Shown here one piece after another: positions 55,088 to 63,265 of a stretch of 64,000 nt of DNA. The translations under genes were made by a program, and so were the position numbers. The DNA is from Candidatus Bariatricus faecipullorum (GTDB taxonomy: Bacteria > Bacillota > Clostridia > Lachnospirales > Lachnospiraceae), in contig DWYV01000002.1 of assembly GCA_019118525.1 (NCBI GenBank), forward strand, positions 1 to 64,000, written 5' to 3'. The notes beneath the pieces are model-generated. The model was not told the DNA's origin, ran no database searches, and worked only from the letters and a program-made list of their open reading frames with translations. The stretch's first letter is position 1; every line of letters begins with the position of its first letter.

Positions 55088-55789
55088 CTATACATAAAAT
55101 TCCCGCCCGTCATCCAGACACAGGCAGGCAAGCCGTCCGCCCTCTTTCCTGCTTTCATTTCCCGTATCAATATCTGTATACTTCTTCCCATGAAAAATCC
55201 GGGCCTTCCCCCACTCCTGCAGCGCGGGAGCAGGATAATGTCCCACGATGATTTTCCGGTCGAACTGCAGAGAGGCAGGTATATAATGAATATCATCCGA
55301 AAACAGATACCTTTCCTGATTTACCCGGACTGCCTCCCGCACCGATTCCTCGATATCAACCAGTCCGGTTTCCGGGTGCCGGATTTCACAGTCTGCCCAG
55401 TAACCGGAATGAGTGAGAAAATATTCCTCTTTGCAGACAGTGATTTTCTGATATACCGGAAGGCCCTTGAAATAGCGCAGAAGTTCGCTCTTTTCCGGTT
55501 CCGTCAGGGCGTCCACTTCTTCTCTTGTACGGCTTCCTCCGCAGGAGTCCCAGACCTCCCCGGGCAGGGTTTTGTCCAGGTACCGCTCACAGAGATATTC
55601 ATGATTCCCTTTTAGCAGGAGCATATTCCCCGTCTCCCGGATTTCAGACAGCAGGCGCAGATTTTCCTGCCCCTTGTCCACCACATCGCCCAGCACATAA
55701 AGCAGGTCCGCACCGGTAAAACGGATTTTTTCCAGCATCTTCCGGAAATGAAAAAAATCTCCATGAATATCACTTATCAAATATATCAC
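55088..55789 (-). CDS. Calcineurin-like metallophosphoesterase
   Basis: A 233-aa phosphoesterase with the family metal motifs in order: ISDIHGDFFHFRKML, YVLGDVVDKGQ, LKGNHEYLCERYL, FLTHSGYWADC and GHYPAPAL. Similar to small PrpA/PrpB-type protein phosphatases. Acts in the cytoplasm; substrate unknown. A 28-bp gap separates it from the upstream DUF6472-like gene. Confidence 0.92.
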   Translation of the reverse strand: MIYLISDIHGDFFHFRKMLEKIRFTGADLLYVLGDVVDKGQENLRLLSEIRETGNMLLLKGNHEYLCERYLDKTLPGEVWDSCGGSRTREEVDALTEPEKSELLRYFKGLPVYQKITVCKEEYFLTHSGYWADCEIRHPETGLVDIEESVREAVRVNQERYLFSDDIHYIPASLQFDRKIIVGHYPAPALQEWGKARIFHGKKYTDIDTGNESRKEGGRLACLCLDDGREFYV

Positions 55790-55817
55790 AGGGCCCTCCT
55801 CCTTCCGTCCCGGTTTT

Positions 55818-56006
55818 CTACATCTGCTTTCTTACAATCCGGTAGTCATCCCCGTTCCGGTAATAAGGACATTCATACCGGGAATCCGATACCAGACGGA
55901 CATACTCGTCTTCATCCATACTGATATCGCATACATAACCTTCATAATCCTCATCGTACACATAATAGGTACAGCTGTCGCAGCTCTGCGCACTCTTTTT
56001 CTTCAT
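55818..56006 (-). CDS. Small cysteine-containing protein (DUF6472-like)
   Basis: A 62-aa acidic protein, MKKKSAQSCDSCTYYVYDEDYEGYVCDISMDEDEYVR..., with four cysteines (CDSC, C, C) that look like a small metal site. The start at 56006 has GGAGGGAAG; a longer frame upstream is excluded because it overlaps the UvrA-like coding region. Function unknown; the family is widespread in Lachnospiraceae as a hypothetical protein. Confidence 0.8.
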   Translation of the reverse strand: MKKKSAQSCDSCTYYVYDEDYEGYVCDISMDEDEYVRLVSDSRYECPYYRNGDDYRIVRKQM

Positions 56007-56062
56007 AATTCTTCCCTCCAGATGATACTTTCTATGATACCCGATTCCACTGGCGCCTTCAA

Positions 56063-56091
56063 TAGACCGGAGGGGAATTTTATGGTATGAT
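56063..56091 (+). promoter_or_regulatory. Promoter of the UvrA2-like gene
   Basis: TAGACC (56063-56068), 17 bp, TATGAT (56086-56091). Start expected near 56098, giving a leader of about 100 bases. Confidence 0.65.
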
Positions 56092-56101
56092 GAAAAAAGC
56101 A

Positions 56102-56147
56102 GTGTTCTTCTGCAGTCCAGAACCGGGCGCAGAAGGCCGCTTTTTTT
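56102..56147 (+). terminator. Terminator hairpin in the leader of the UvrA2-like gene (possible attenuator)
   Basis: Stem GTGTTCTTCTGC (56102-56113) against GCAGAAGGCCGC (56129-56140), one mismatch and two G-T pairs, followed by T7 (56141-56147). It lies between the gene's promoter and start codon, and no plus-strand gene is upstream, so it probably attenuates this gene. Confidence 0.7.
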
Positions 56148-56201
56148 GAATGTATGTGGAGTCCGCCAGTACGGACGCCACAGAAAGAAAGGAAGATTCA
56201 C

Positions 56202-58688
56202 ATGGCAGACCATATCCTGATTCGGGGCGCCAGAGTCCATAATCTGAAGGACATCGACGTCCGTGTGCCCCTCCATAAAATCGTCGGCATTGCCGGTGTT
56301 TCCGGCTCCGGCAAATCCTCCCTGGCCCTGGGTGTTCTGTATGCAGAAGGTTCCCGGAGATATCTGGACTCTCTGTCCACCTACACCAGAAGGCGAATGA
56401 CCCAGGCCGCAAAGGCGGATGTAGACGACGTCCTGTATGTACCGGCAGCCCTGGCTCTTCACCAGCGCCCGGCTGTTCCGGGAATCCGCAGTACCTTTGG
56501 TACCGGAACAGAACTTCTGAACAGTCTCCGCTTAATGTTTTCCCGGCTTGCCAGCCACCGCTGTCCCAACGGCCACTATCTGGAACCTACCCTGGCCGTA
56601 GCGGCAGGGCAGGAACTCATCTGTCCCCACTGCGGCGCACATTTCTACGCACCTTCCGCGGAAGAACTGGCCTTCAACAGCCAGGGCGCCTGCCCGTCCT
56701 GCGACGGCACCGGTACCGTGCGTACCGTGGACCGTTCCACCCTGGTTCCGGACGAATCCCTGACCATTCAAGAAGGAGCCGTTGCCCCCTGGAATTCCCT
56801 AATGTGGTCCATTATGACAGACGTCTGCCGGGAAATGGGCGTCCGCACCGACATTCCCTTTTGCCAGCTGACAGAACGGGAGAAGGATATCGTCTACAAC
56901 GGTCCTGCCGAAAAGAAACATATCCTCTACCACTCGAAAAAAACAAATCAGGCGAGTGAACTGGATTTTACTTATTTTAACGCGGTTTATACTGTGGAAA
57001 ACGCTCTTGCAAAAGTAAAAGATGAAAAAGGAATGAAGCGGGTAGAAAAATTTTTAAAGCCGGATGTCTGCCCGGACTGCCACGGCACCCGTCTTTCCGA
57101 AGCTGCCCGGGCTCCCAGACTGCGCGGCCTGTCCCTGGATGAAGTATGCCGGATGACACTTTCTGACCTGAACAGGTGGGTCGCTGAAGTCCCTGCCTCT
57201 CTTCCGGAGCCCATGCGCCCCATGGCAAAAAGTATCTGCGAGTCCTTCCATACCGTGGCAAAGCGTCTGCTGGACCTGGGTCTTGGCTATCTCACCCTGG
57301 ACCGGGCCGCCTCTACCCTTTCTACGGGAGAGCGGCAGAGGATGCAGCTTGCCCGGGCCGTCCGCAACCGGACCACCGGTGTACTCTATGTGCTGGACGA
57401 GCCTTCTATCGGACTGCACCCCTCCAACATCGTCGGGCTCACCGGCGTCATGCACGATTTGACTGCCGACGGAAATTCTGTCATTCTGGTAGACCATGAC
57501 ACCCAGATTCTCTCCGAGGCAGACTGGATTATCGAGATGGGCCCCGGCGCCGGAGCCGACGGCGGCCAGGTCGTTGCGGAGGGCACCGTCAGCGATATGG
57601 CCCACAATCCCGCCTCCCTGATTGGCCCTTTCCTGGCCGGTACTGCCAAAGTGCAGGAGCGCCCCCGAACCCCGTCGAAAGAACTGTTTTCCCCTGGGCG
57701 AATTCATCTTTCCACCGGACCTGTCCACACAGTAAAGCCACTGGAGGCAGATATCCCCAAAGGGCGGCTTACTGCTGTTACGGGAGTATCCGGTTCCGGC
57801 AAGACAACGCTCATTCTGGAAAGCCTGATTCCCGGTCTGGAGGCCTCCATCCAGGGAACGAAGCTGCCCGAACATGTATATTCCGTAAAAGCAGACGGCA
57901 TTCATCAGGTAAAGCTTATCGACGCCACTCCCATTGGCATCAACGTCCGCTCCACCGTGGCCACCTATGCAGGTGTCCATGACGAGCTGCGGAAAACCTT
58001 TGCCCGTACTCCGGCCGCCAGAGAAGCCGGCCTGAAAGCCGGAGATTTTTCCTATAATACAGGAAAGCTGCGCTGTCCGGTCTGCGATGGAACCGGTATC
58101 ATCAGCCTGGACGTTCAGTTTCTGCCGGACGTAAAAATCACCTGCCCTGAATGCCGTGGTTCCCGGTACGCCAAAGGTGCCTCTAAAATAAAATATATCA
58201 GAAAAAATGCCCCGGAAGACACGGGCTGGTCCCTGCCGGAACTGATGGCCATGAACGTCAGCACTGCTCTGGACGCCTGCAAAAATCTGAAATCCGTTCA
58301 CCAGCGCCTGCAGATTCTGGAAGATTTAGGTCTGGGATATCTGACACTGGGCGAAGAAACGCCCAGCCTCTCCGGCGGGGAGGCACAGCGTCTGAAGCTG
58401 GCCAGTGAGATGGGAAAAGCCCAGTCCGACTCCATTTTCGTCTTCGATGAGCCCACCATCGGCCTGCACCCCCTGGACGTCCGTACCCTTATCGGCGTCT
58501 TTCAGACACTGATTGAAAACGGCGCCACTGTCATTGTCATCGAACATGACCTGGACCTCATCCGAAACGCTGATTACGTCATTGACATGGGACCTGGCGG
58601 CGGGGAAGCCGGAGGCAGAATCGTGGCTGCGGGAACACCGGAAGAAATCAAAAACTGCCCCGAAAGTCTCACAGGACAGTTTCTGTAA
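56202..58688 (+). CDS. UvrA2-like excinuclease ABC ATPase
   Basis: An 828-aa protein with two ABC modules: Walker A GVSGSGKSSLALGVL and GVSGSGKTTLILESL, signatures LSTGERQRMQLARAV and LSGGEAQRLKLASEM. It has zinc modules CPSCDGTG, CPDCHGTR, CPVCDGTG and CPECRGSR. It is shorter than housekeeping UvrA (about 940), with reduced inserted domains, like the UvrA2/drug-resistance class (DrrC type). It may protect DNA from intercalating drugs. AAAGGAAG precedes the ATG at 56202. The leader hairpin suggests induced expression. Confidence 0.93.
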   Translation: MADHILIRGARVHNLKDIDVRVPLHKIVGIAGVSGSGKSSLALGVLYAEGSRRYLDSLSTYTRRRMTQAAKADVDDVLYVPAALALHQRPAVPGIRSTFGTGTELLNSLRLMFSRLASHRCPNGHYLEPTLAVAAGQELICPHCGAHFYAPSAEELAFNSQGACPSCDGTGTVRTVDRSTLVPDESLTIQEGAVAPWNSLMWSIMTDVCREMGVRTDIPFCQLTEREKDIVYNGPAEKKHILYHSKKTNQASELDFTYFNAVYTVENALAKVKDEKGMKRVEKFLKPDVCPDCHGTRLSEAARAPRLRGLSLDEVCRMTLSDLNRWVAEVPASLPEPMRPMAKSICESFHTVAKRLLDLGLGYLTLDRAASTLSTGERQRMQLARAVRNRTTGVLYVLDEPSIGLHPSNIVGLTGVMHDLTADGNSVILVDHDTQILSEADWIIEMGPGAGADGGQVVAEGTVSDMAHNPASLIGPFLAGTAKVQERPRTPSKELFSPGRIHLSTGPVHTVKPLEADIPKGRLTAVTGVSGSGKTTLILESLIPGLEASIQGTKLPEHVYSVKADGIHQVKLIDATPIGINVRSTVATYAGVHDELRKTFARTPAAREAGLKAGDFSYNTGKLRCPVCDGTGIISLDVQFLPDVKITCPECRGSRYAKGASKIKYIRKNAPEDTGWSLPELMAMNVSTALDACKNLKSVHQRLQILEDLGLGYLTLGEETPSLSGGEAQRLKLASEMGKAQSDSIFVFDEPTIGLHPLDVRTLIGVFQTLIENGATVIVIEHDLDLIRNADYVIDMGPGGGEAGGRIVAAGTPEEIKNCPESLTGQFL

Positions 58689-58732
58689 AAAAGGTTTCCG
58701 GAGCGGGGGCAACCTCCCCGCTCCGGAAACCG
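58688..58732. terminator. Bidirectional terminator after the UvrA2-like gene
   Basis: Stem GGTTTCCGGAGCGGGG / CCCCGCTCCGGAAACC with a short loop. On the minus strand T6 follows, ending the convergent methyltransferase gene; the plus-strand tail is TAAAATTTTT. Confidence 0.85.
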
Positions 58733-58746
58733 GTAAAATTTTTATG

Positions 58747-59676
58747 CTATTTCTCTTCTTTCCACTCCGGCGGTATCTGCGCCAGCTTATTCTTTTTGTC
58801 CGGCACATAAATCTCCGTGCCAATCTCCCTGGTTTTCAGTTCTCCCCGAAAAAAAGCCCTGATTCGCTCTTTCCCGGCATCTGTATACTGTTTTTCCTTT
58901 TCTGACCCGAAGGCCCGTCTGTCATTTTTCAACGCCCCGATAAGAGATGAACCCACCCCGGCATAGGGGTCGTATACAATATCGCCTTTGTTGGTAAATG
59001 CCAGAACACACCGTTCCACCAGTTCCACCGGATACTGGCAGGGGTGAATGGTTTTCTCCGGATGATTGGCCTTGACATTCGGAATATCCCAGATGGACAC
59101 ATCCCACTCTTTCTGCATAAACTCCCAGACGTCCTCCGGATTTTTCCCTTTGGGATTACCGGAAAGCTGTCCTTTCTTTGGCCCTTTATAATATCTCTTT
59201 CCCGGATATTTGGAAGGAATTCTGACGTCATCCAGGTTGAAAGTATACTCATCTGATTTTGTAAACCACAGCAGTGTCTCATATCTGCCGGAAAATCTGC
59301 TGGCAGCGTGCAGGCCATGGCCAAATCTCCAGATAATCCGGTTCCTCAGCTTGTACCCCATGTCCTTAAAAATGCCATAGTAAAAAATGTCCAGCGGATA
59401 CACTTCTCCATGATTTACATAATTTCCCACCTGCCAGCAGATGCTTCCGTCTTCCCGCAGAACTCTGGTGACTTCCTCAATCATTTTCCCCTGTTTTTCC
59501 AGATAGTTTGTAATAGATTCCCGTGTTTCATATTCTTTTCCCAGATTATAGGGCGGAGAGGTAATGATTAGTTTTACGGAGCCATCCGGCAGTGTTTTTG
59601 TAAAATCCACAGAGTCGCCGTTGTGAAACACAATGTCGGCCTTCTCGCTGTAGTTCTGATAGATTCTTTTGTTCAT
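58747..59676 (-). CDS. Site-specific DNA methyltransferase (N4-cytosine/N6-adenine type)
   Basis: A 309-aa amino-methyltransferase. Motif IV is IITSPPYNLGKEYE, with Ser in the first place (SPPY) as often in N4-cytosine enzymes, and motif I near the C-terminus is VYDPYAGVGSSLIGAL, giving the beta-class order. HPCQYPVELVERCVLAF matches the family. No nuclease partner is seen. It lies at the left edge of the decayed mobile zone and may have come with it. Confidence 0.92.
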   Translation of the reverse strand: MNKRIYQNYSEKADIVFHNGDSVDFTKTLPDGSVKLIITSPPYNLGKEYETRESITNYLEKQGKMIEEVTRVLREDGSICWQVGNYVNHGEVYPLDIFYYGIFKDMGYKLRNRIIWRFGHGLHAASRFSGRYETLLWFTKSDEYTFNLDDVRIPSKYPGKRYYKGPKKGQLSGNPKGKNPEDVWEFMQKEWDVSIWDIPNVKANHPEKTIHPCQYPVELVERCVLAFTNKGDIVYDPYAGVGSSLIGALKNDRRAFGSEKEKQYTDAGKERIRAFFRGELKTREIGTEIYVPDKKNKLAQIPPEWKEEK

Positions 59677-59745
59677 CTTGTCCTCCTTGTCAGTATTTGC
59701 CGGCGGTGCAGAAAGAAATTCCTTTCTTTTACCGCTCCAACGGCC

Positions 59746-59892
59746 TCATCTGGATATCTGCAGACAGCACACCGTCTCCACATGGCTCGAGGAAATGATT
59801 TTAATACACATTTCCTCCGCCTGTTCGCAAAATGCCGCTCCAGTACCATATCGACTAATTTTTAGCTGATAGGGTTCGTGGGAACATGTCAG
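59746..59892 (-). pseudogene. Fragment resembling the C-terminus of an RlmD/RumA-type 23S rRNA methyltransferase
   Basis: A 48-codon open frame ends EMCIKIISSSHVETVCCL before a stop. The SSHVETV pattern is like the last residues of RlmD-type uracil methyltransferases, whose 3' ends serve as insertion points for mobile elements in Firmicutes. No start codon or further gene body is present. It marks a likely element boundary at about 59.75-59.9 kb. The assignment rests on a short motif. Confidence 0.35.
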
Positions 59893-59930
59893 CTAAAGTC
59901 GAATGTAAAAATACCTACATCGTTTCAAAA

Positions 59931-60776
59931 TTATCCGTTATCAATCTTGTTGAGAAGCCCCTGCTGAAATGTAATGCTGTCGATTGGTACGAATCGTTTT
60001 TCCTCTATAAGGCTTCTGCCCAGGATATCGGCAAGTGCCACCGATTGCCAAGACTCAAGTAAGCTCGGATTATTCTCAAGAATGGCATTGATATTTGCAA
60101 CCACGTCCGGTGCACTGAGTTTTATAATCACCGTACGTCCATCCGTAATGTTTCCCGCAGAATCGACAATATGGGCATTTGAAATTTTGTTAAACTTTCT
60201 CAATGCAAGTACATAGAGCACAAATGCCTCCAATAGCTCTTTCTGTGCCTCTTCACTGGTCATGTTAGCCATATACTGTTCATATGCCAAGTCAAATTCA
60301 TCCGGCATTACAATCATTGTGGATTTTTTCTCTAACACGGTAGTTGCTTCTTTTTCCTGTGCTTCTTGCATAATCTGATCAATTTTGAGCCGTGAAGATG
60401 ATTTCCCTTTGCGGTATGCACGCCTCTCGACCTTTGATTTAACTGTACGCTCAGCGTCCTTTTTTTCTTTTCGACCTATCCACCAGTTCCGGATAGCTAT
60501 CTCACCCTTGTCAAGCAGAATCGGAGCGCAATCTCTAACAAGGTCAGAAATTAATACTTTCCAGAACGGAACCTCCTGTTCGATATACACCGTTTTTGTT
60601 TCAACTAAAGACGGATCATGTTCGACTTCCTGAACATCATACACCATACCAGAAAAAGTTCCATCATTTCGGTGACGGCCACCTTTTCCTATTCTGTCAC
60701 CACTGATATCGTTTCCATCTTTATCTTTTCTCGGGATTTTGCAGATACCATAATCAAAATCTTTCTCGTCTGACAT
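59931..60776 (-). CDS. Uncharacterised protein in mobile region (281 aa)
   Basis: Not recognised. It has a charged N-terminus (KIPRKDKDGNDISGDRIGKGGRHRNDGTFSG), a possible short amphipathic stretch (FWKVLISDLVRDCAPILLDKG), a lysine/arginine-rich centre (GRKEKKDAERTVKSKVERRAYRKGKSSSRLK), and a helical C-terminal half (EEAQKELLEAFVLYVLALRKFNKI). No catalytic motif. It follows the ribbon-helix-helix gene by one base, so the two form a unit. Codon use is more A/T-rich than in the core genes, which fits recent transfer. Confidence 0.6.
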   Translation of the reverse strand: MSDEKDFDYGICKIPRKDKDGNDISGDRIGKGGRHRNDGTFSGMVYDVQEVEHDPSLVETKTVYIEQEVPFWKVLISDLVRDCAPILLDKGEIAIRNWWIGRKEKKDAERTVKSKVERRAYRKGKSSSRLKIDQIMQEAQEKEATTVLEKKSTMIVMPDEFDLAYEQYMANMTSEEAQKELLEAFVLYVLALRKFNKISNAHIVDSAGNITDGRTVIIKLSAPDVVANINAILENNPSLLESWQSVALADILGRSLIEEKRFVPIDSITFQQGLLNKIDNG

Positions 60777-60777
60777 T

Positions 60778-61221
60778 TTAACACTCCTTCACCTCAATAT
60801 GCTCGGAATCATAAGCACCTATTGGATATTCATGTATACTTCCCTCCACGGAAAATCTCTGTCCACAAGAAGTACATTCATAATCCTCACAAATAAATAC
60901 ATGCTCAATTTCCGAGCCCATCTGTCTCTCATAGCAGCATTCATTCGTGATATAGTCTTCAAAGTCAATATCATTACCGGAACCACAATTCGGACAATTT
61001 ACAATTCTGCGCAAACTAATATGCCCATCATAGTCCTGCCCGTATTCATTCAACCTTACTTGTTGGTAAAGAACCTCAATTCCTTTCCTGAAGATTTGAG
61101 ACTTTGGAAGGCCGGTTTTTTTGCTGCAATAATCAAGCATCTTGTCCTCTTCATCGTTCATCAGAACTCGGTACTGATTGGTACGTTTATCTTCAACTGT
61201 AGGTCTTCCTCTTCCAGCCAC
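60778..61221 (-). CDS. Ribbon-helix-helix-type regulator with C-terminal zinc ribbon
   Basis: A 147-aa protein starting at GTG 61221 after AGGAGG. Residues 1-55 look like a ribbon-helix-helix DNA-binding domain (QYRVLMNDEEDKMLDYCSKKTGLPKSQIFRKGIEVLYQQV). Residues 70-135 have paired cysteines (CPNCGSG...C...CTSCGQRF) as in a zinc ribbon. It probably represses its own promoter: GATATC-centred sites lie on both sides of it. Its partner downstream is unknown; a toxin-antitoxin arrangement is possible but unproven. Confidence 0.65.
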   Translation of the reverse strand: MAGRGRPTVEDKRTNQYRVLMNDEEDKMLDYCSKKTGLPKSQIFRKGIEVLYQQVRLNEYGQDYDGHISLRRIVNCPNCGSGNDIDFEDYITNECCYERQMGSEIEHVFICEDYECTSCGQRFSVEGSIHEYPIGAYDSEHIEVKEC

Positions 61222-61242
61222 AGTCTCACCTCCTATTTTATC

Positions 61243-61311
61243 GATATCTATTTAATGATAGTTCCAGTATATACACTCTTTTGTAATTTGTCAATAAAAA
61301 GATATCTTTTT
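61243..61311 (-). promoter_or_regulatory. Strong promoter flanked by GATATC palindromes
   Basis: Minus strand TTGACA (61289-61294), 17 bp, TATACT (61266-61271). Upstream is the palindrome AAAAAGATATCTTTTT (61296-61311), and downstream GATATC recurs at 61243-61248. This symmetric arrangement suits autorepression by the ribbon-helix-helix product. Confidence 0.7.
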
Positions 61312-61360
61312 AATCAAAAGGAAAGACGCCCTGGTTTCCCAGAGTGCCGTTAAAATATAT

Positions 61361-62056
61361 TTACATTGCCTTATGCGTTTCGCTCCGAAGGCTGTCAAGA
61401 AGCACCTGCAGGACTTCCTTGCGACCGAAAACCAGCTTGTTTATCACTGTCATAAACGCACGCTCGATATCGTCCTCCCGGATAGCCTTCATCGGGCAAT
61501 GCTCCTTATGATCAATATGTTCCCGGCAAACCCAGGACGGGTACCGCAGGTTGCCCGTGTAATTCACCTTTCGCTTGAAGGGTGAGCCACAACACCCACA
61601 GAAAATCTTTCCGGTAAATGGATACTTATTCTGATATTTCTGATCGGCCTTCTTTATATTTTTTTCTTTTGCATGCTGAGCGATCAATTGCCCGACCGCC
61701 TCGAAGTCCTCACGACTGATGATTGCCTCATGATGATCTTCCATGTAAAACTGATCCCTCTCAGTGGTGTCGGACGCACACTCAATGGTAACAGCCCTCT
61801 GGTCATTGGCGTTTGAGGAAGAGCACCAGGAGCGGTTCTTCTCCTCCACATACAGGCCCACACGCCCGTCCTTGTCAATACCGTAATTGCTGGATGCCTT
61901 CGTGGAGGACTTAGCAAACCAGTCTCCAAGCCCCTCCGCCGTACACTGGCCTACCACGCAGTGAGGTGTGATGCGGTCAATGCTGTGCGTCCTCTGCCCG
62001 GAATGATTCGGGCTGAGTTTTGTGTATGCCACCATAGAACTATTCGTATATGCCAT
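61361..62056 (-). CDS. Chimera: phage endolysin (amidase) N-terminus joined to serine recombinase C-terminus
   Basis: A 231-residue frame made of two unrelated pieces. Residues 1-98 are the start of a clostridial phage amidase: LSPNHSGQRTHSIDRITPHCVVGQCTAEGLG with zinc-binding His, GIDKDGRVGLYVEEKNRSWCSSSNANDQRAVTIECASDTT. From about residue 101 it is the end of a large serine recombinase: MEDHHEAIISREDFEAVGQLI and a zinc ribbon (KIFCGCCGSPF...WVCREH...HCP). Both halves are truncated, so neither parent activity is expected, although the amidase part lacks only its C-terminal portion. The start overlaps the holin stop (TAATG). Confidence 0.85.
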   Translation of the reverse strand: MAYTNSSMVAYTKLSPNHSGQRTHSIDRITPHCVVGQCTAEGLGDWFAKSSTKASSNYGIDKDGRVGLYVEEKNRSWCSSSNANDQRAVTIECASDTTERDQFYMEDHHEAIISREDFEAVGQLIAQHAKEKNIKKADQKYQNKYPFTGKIFCGCCGSPFKRKVNYTGNLRYPSWVCREHIDHKEHCPMKAIREDDIERAFMTVINKLVFGRKEVLQVLLDSLRSETHKAM

Positions 62057-62484
62057 TACTCGTCACCTTCCTTTCCATCGGTATCCGAAGTCCTGTCATG
62101 GATCTGTGCCAGGGCAGCCTTCAATGTTTCCGGGATAGGCAGTCCCAGATGCGCTGCATTCTCCAGAATACTCACACCCTCATTGGAGAGATAGAAGAAG
62201 ATCACCGCTGTCCGGATGACGCTTCCCGTGCCGATGACCTGCACATCAATGATGTTGGCAATGCCAACCAGCAGGAAGATGAGCACTTTTCTGCAGATCC
62301 CCTTAAATCCCACCTGACTGGAGAGCTTCTGATCCGCCACAGCACACATAATGCCGGTCAGATAATCTACTACTGCAAACAGCACCAGAGCGATGAGCAG
62401 GCCGTCACAGCCCCCAAGGAAGTATCCAAGCCATCCGCCCATCGCTGTAATGACCAGCTGGATCATGTTCCAGAATTCTTTCAT
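62056..62484 (-). CDS. Phage holin (toxin secretion/phage lysis family)
   Basis: A 142-aa membrane protein with about three or four hydrophobic segments (LVITAMGGWLGYFLGGCDGLLIALVLFAVVDYLTGIMCA; ICRKVLIFLLVGIANIIDV) and the family's GGxDGLL and DYLTGI motifs. It forms pores that release endolysin. The ATG at 62484 is chosen; a start at 62526 is possible. Followed with 1-bp overlap by the damaged endolysin, so this lysis cassette is probably not functional. Confidence 0.9.
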   Translation of the reverse strand: MKEFWNMIQLVITAMGGWLGYFLGGCDGLLIALVLFAVVDYLTGIMCAVADQKLSSQVGFKGICRKVLIFLLVGIANIIDVQVIGTGSVIRTAVIFFYLSNEGVSILENAAHLGLPIPETLKAALAQIHDRTSDTDGKEGDE

Positions 62485-62676
62485 AACGAAATCCCTCGCT
62501 TTCCTGAAATAAAAAGGACGCTCCATATGAGCGCCCACTGTAGGTTTCTATATTAAGTGTCTTAGTACACAATCCTGCCGCCAGAGGTTTGTGCAGTTTA
62601 TGACACAGATTTTAGTTGCTATTCCTGCCAGACAGAGTGATAGATACAATCACAAAATCAAACAGGAGGTAATCAC

Positions 62677-63021
62677 ATGAAGCAGAAAAACATCAAAGTC
62701 GCATACAAGAGCCGAAGCACTGGCGGCTCCTACACCCAGGTACCGAAGATCCAGTTGGAAGGCAGATGGCTGGAGGAGCTTGGCTTTTCCATCGGCAGCA
62801 CCATTGTGGTGGAATACGAGGATAGTTCCCTGCGTATCCGTCCCATGACGGCAGAGGAACAGGAAGGTCAGCAGAGAGCTGAGCTGGAAAAGGAACTGGC
62901 ATCCAAGTCCGCCGCCATCCGCAGACTCCAGAAAGACCTTCATGAAGACTCTAAGAGACTGCCCCATGTGGCTGAGTCCAATCCCGGATACAGTTCCCCA
63001 TCTAAGAAATCTTCCCGCTAA
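62677..63021 (+). CDS. SymE-like protein (type I toxin family fold)
   Basis: A 114-aa protein with a strong AGGAGG before ATG 62677. Residues 5-60 match the SymE/AbrB-like pattern: VAYKSRSTGGSYTQVPKIQLEGRWLEELGFSIGSTIVVEYEDSSLRIRP. The C-terminal 50 residues form a charged helix. In E. coli SymE is an SOS-induced RNA cleaving or nucleoid-binding protein under antisense control. Here it lies on the opposite strand to the phage genes; no antisense RNA can be confirmed. Confidence 0.8.
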   Translation: MKQKNIKVAYKSRSTGGSYTQVPKIQLEGRWLEELGFSIGSTIVVEYEDSSLRIRPMTAEEQEGQQRAELEKELASKSAAIRRLQKDLHEDSKRLPHVAESNPGYSSPSKKSSR

Positions 63022-63028
63022 TCCCCGC

Positions 63029-63265
63029 TTACGCTTCCGTCAGCGTGTAGGTGATCTTCATGGTCTTATCCACGGTTTTCACCACCGCTGACGAGAGGTT
63101 GTTGATTGTTGCCAGATACGGAGTCAGCAGGTAAGCATGTCGATATTCATTCCCATAGGATGCCGACCAGCAGATACCAAACTCCTTATATTGAAAGAGC
63201 GGCGTGGCGATATTCGTAAACCGCACCTCTCCGAAGGTCTGTGTCACGTTGTCACCTACATCCAC
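63029..63265 (-). CDS. C-terminal part of a frameshifted phage structural protein
   Basis: A 78-residue frame beginning at GTG 63265. Reading further upstream in this frame gives SGYLDGGWDFLVDVGDNVTQTFGEV, so it continues the upstream partial gene after a shift near 63290-63300. It has beta-rich character (MKITYTLTEA end). It is best seen as the broken end of the neighbour rather than a separate gene. Confidence 0.5.
   Translation of the reverse strand: MDVGDNVTQTFGEVRFTNIATPLFQYKEFGICWSASYGNEYRHAYLLTPYLATINNLSSAVVKTVDKTMKITYTLTEA

Noticed and set aside
55818-56462. A 214-codon version of the small cysteine protein gene with an earlier start
   Set aside because: The extra N-terminus overlaps the UvrA2-like coding region on the other strand and its promoter/leader; the 62-aa start has a good ribosome site.
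57054-58301. Long antisense frame (415 codons) inside the UvrA2-like gene
   Set aside because: A shadow of codon bias in the opposite strand; no ribosome site or protein character.
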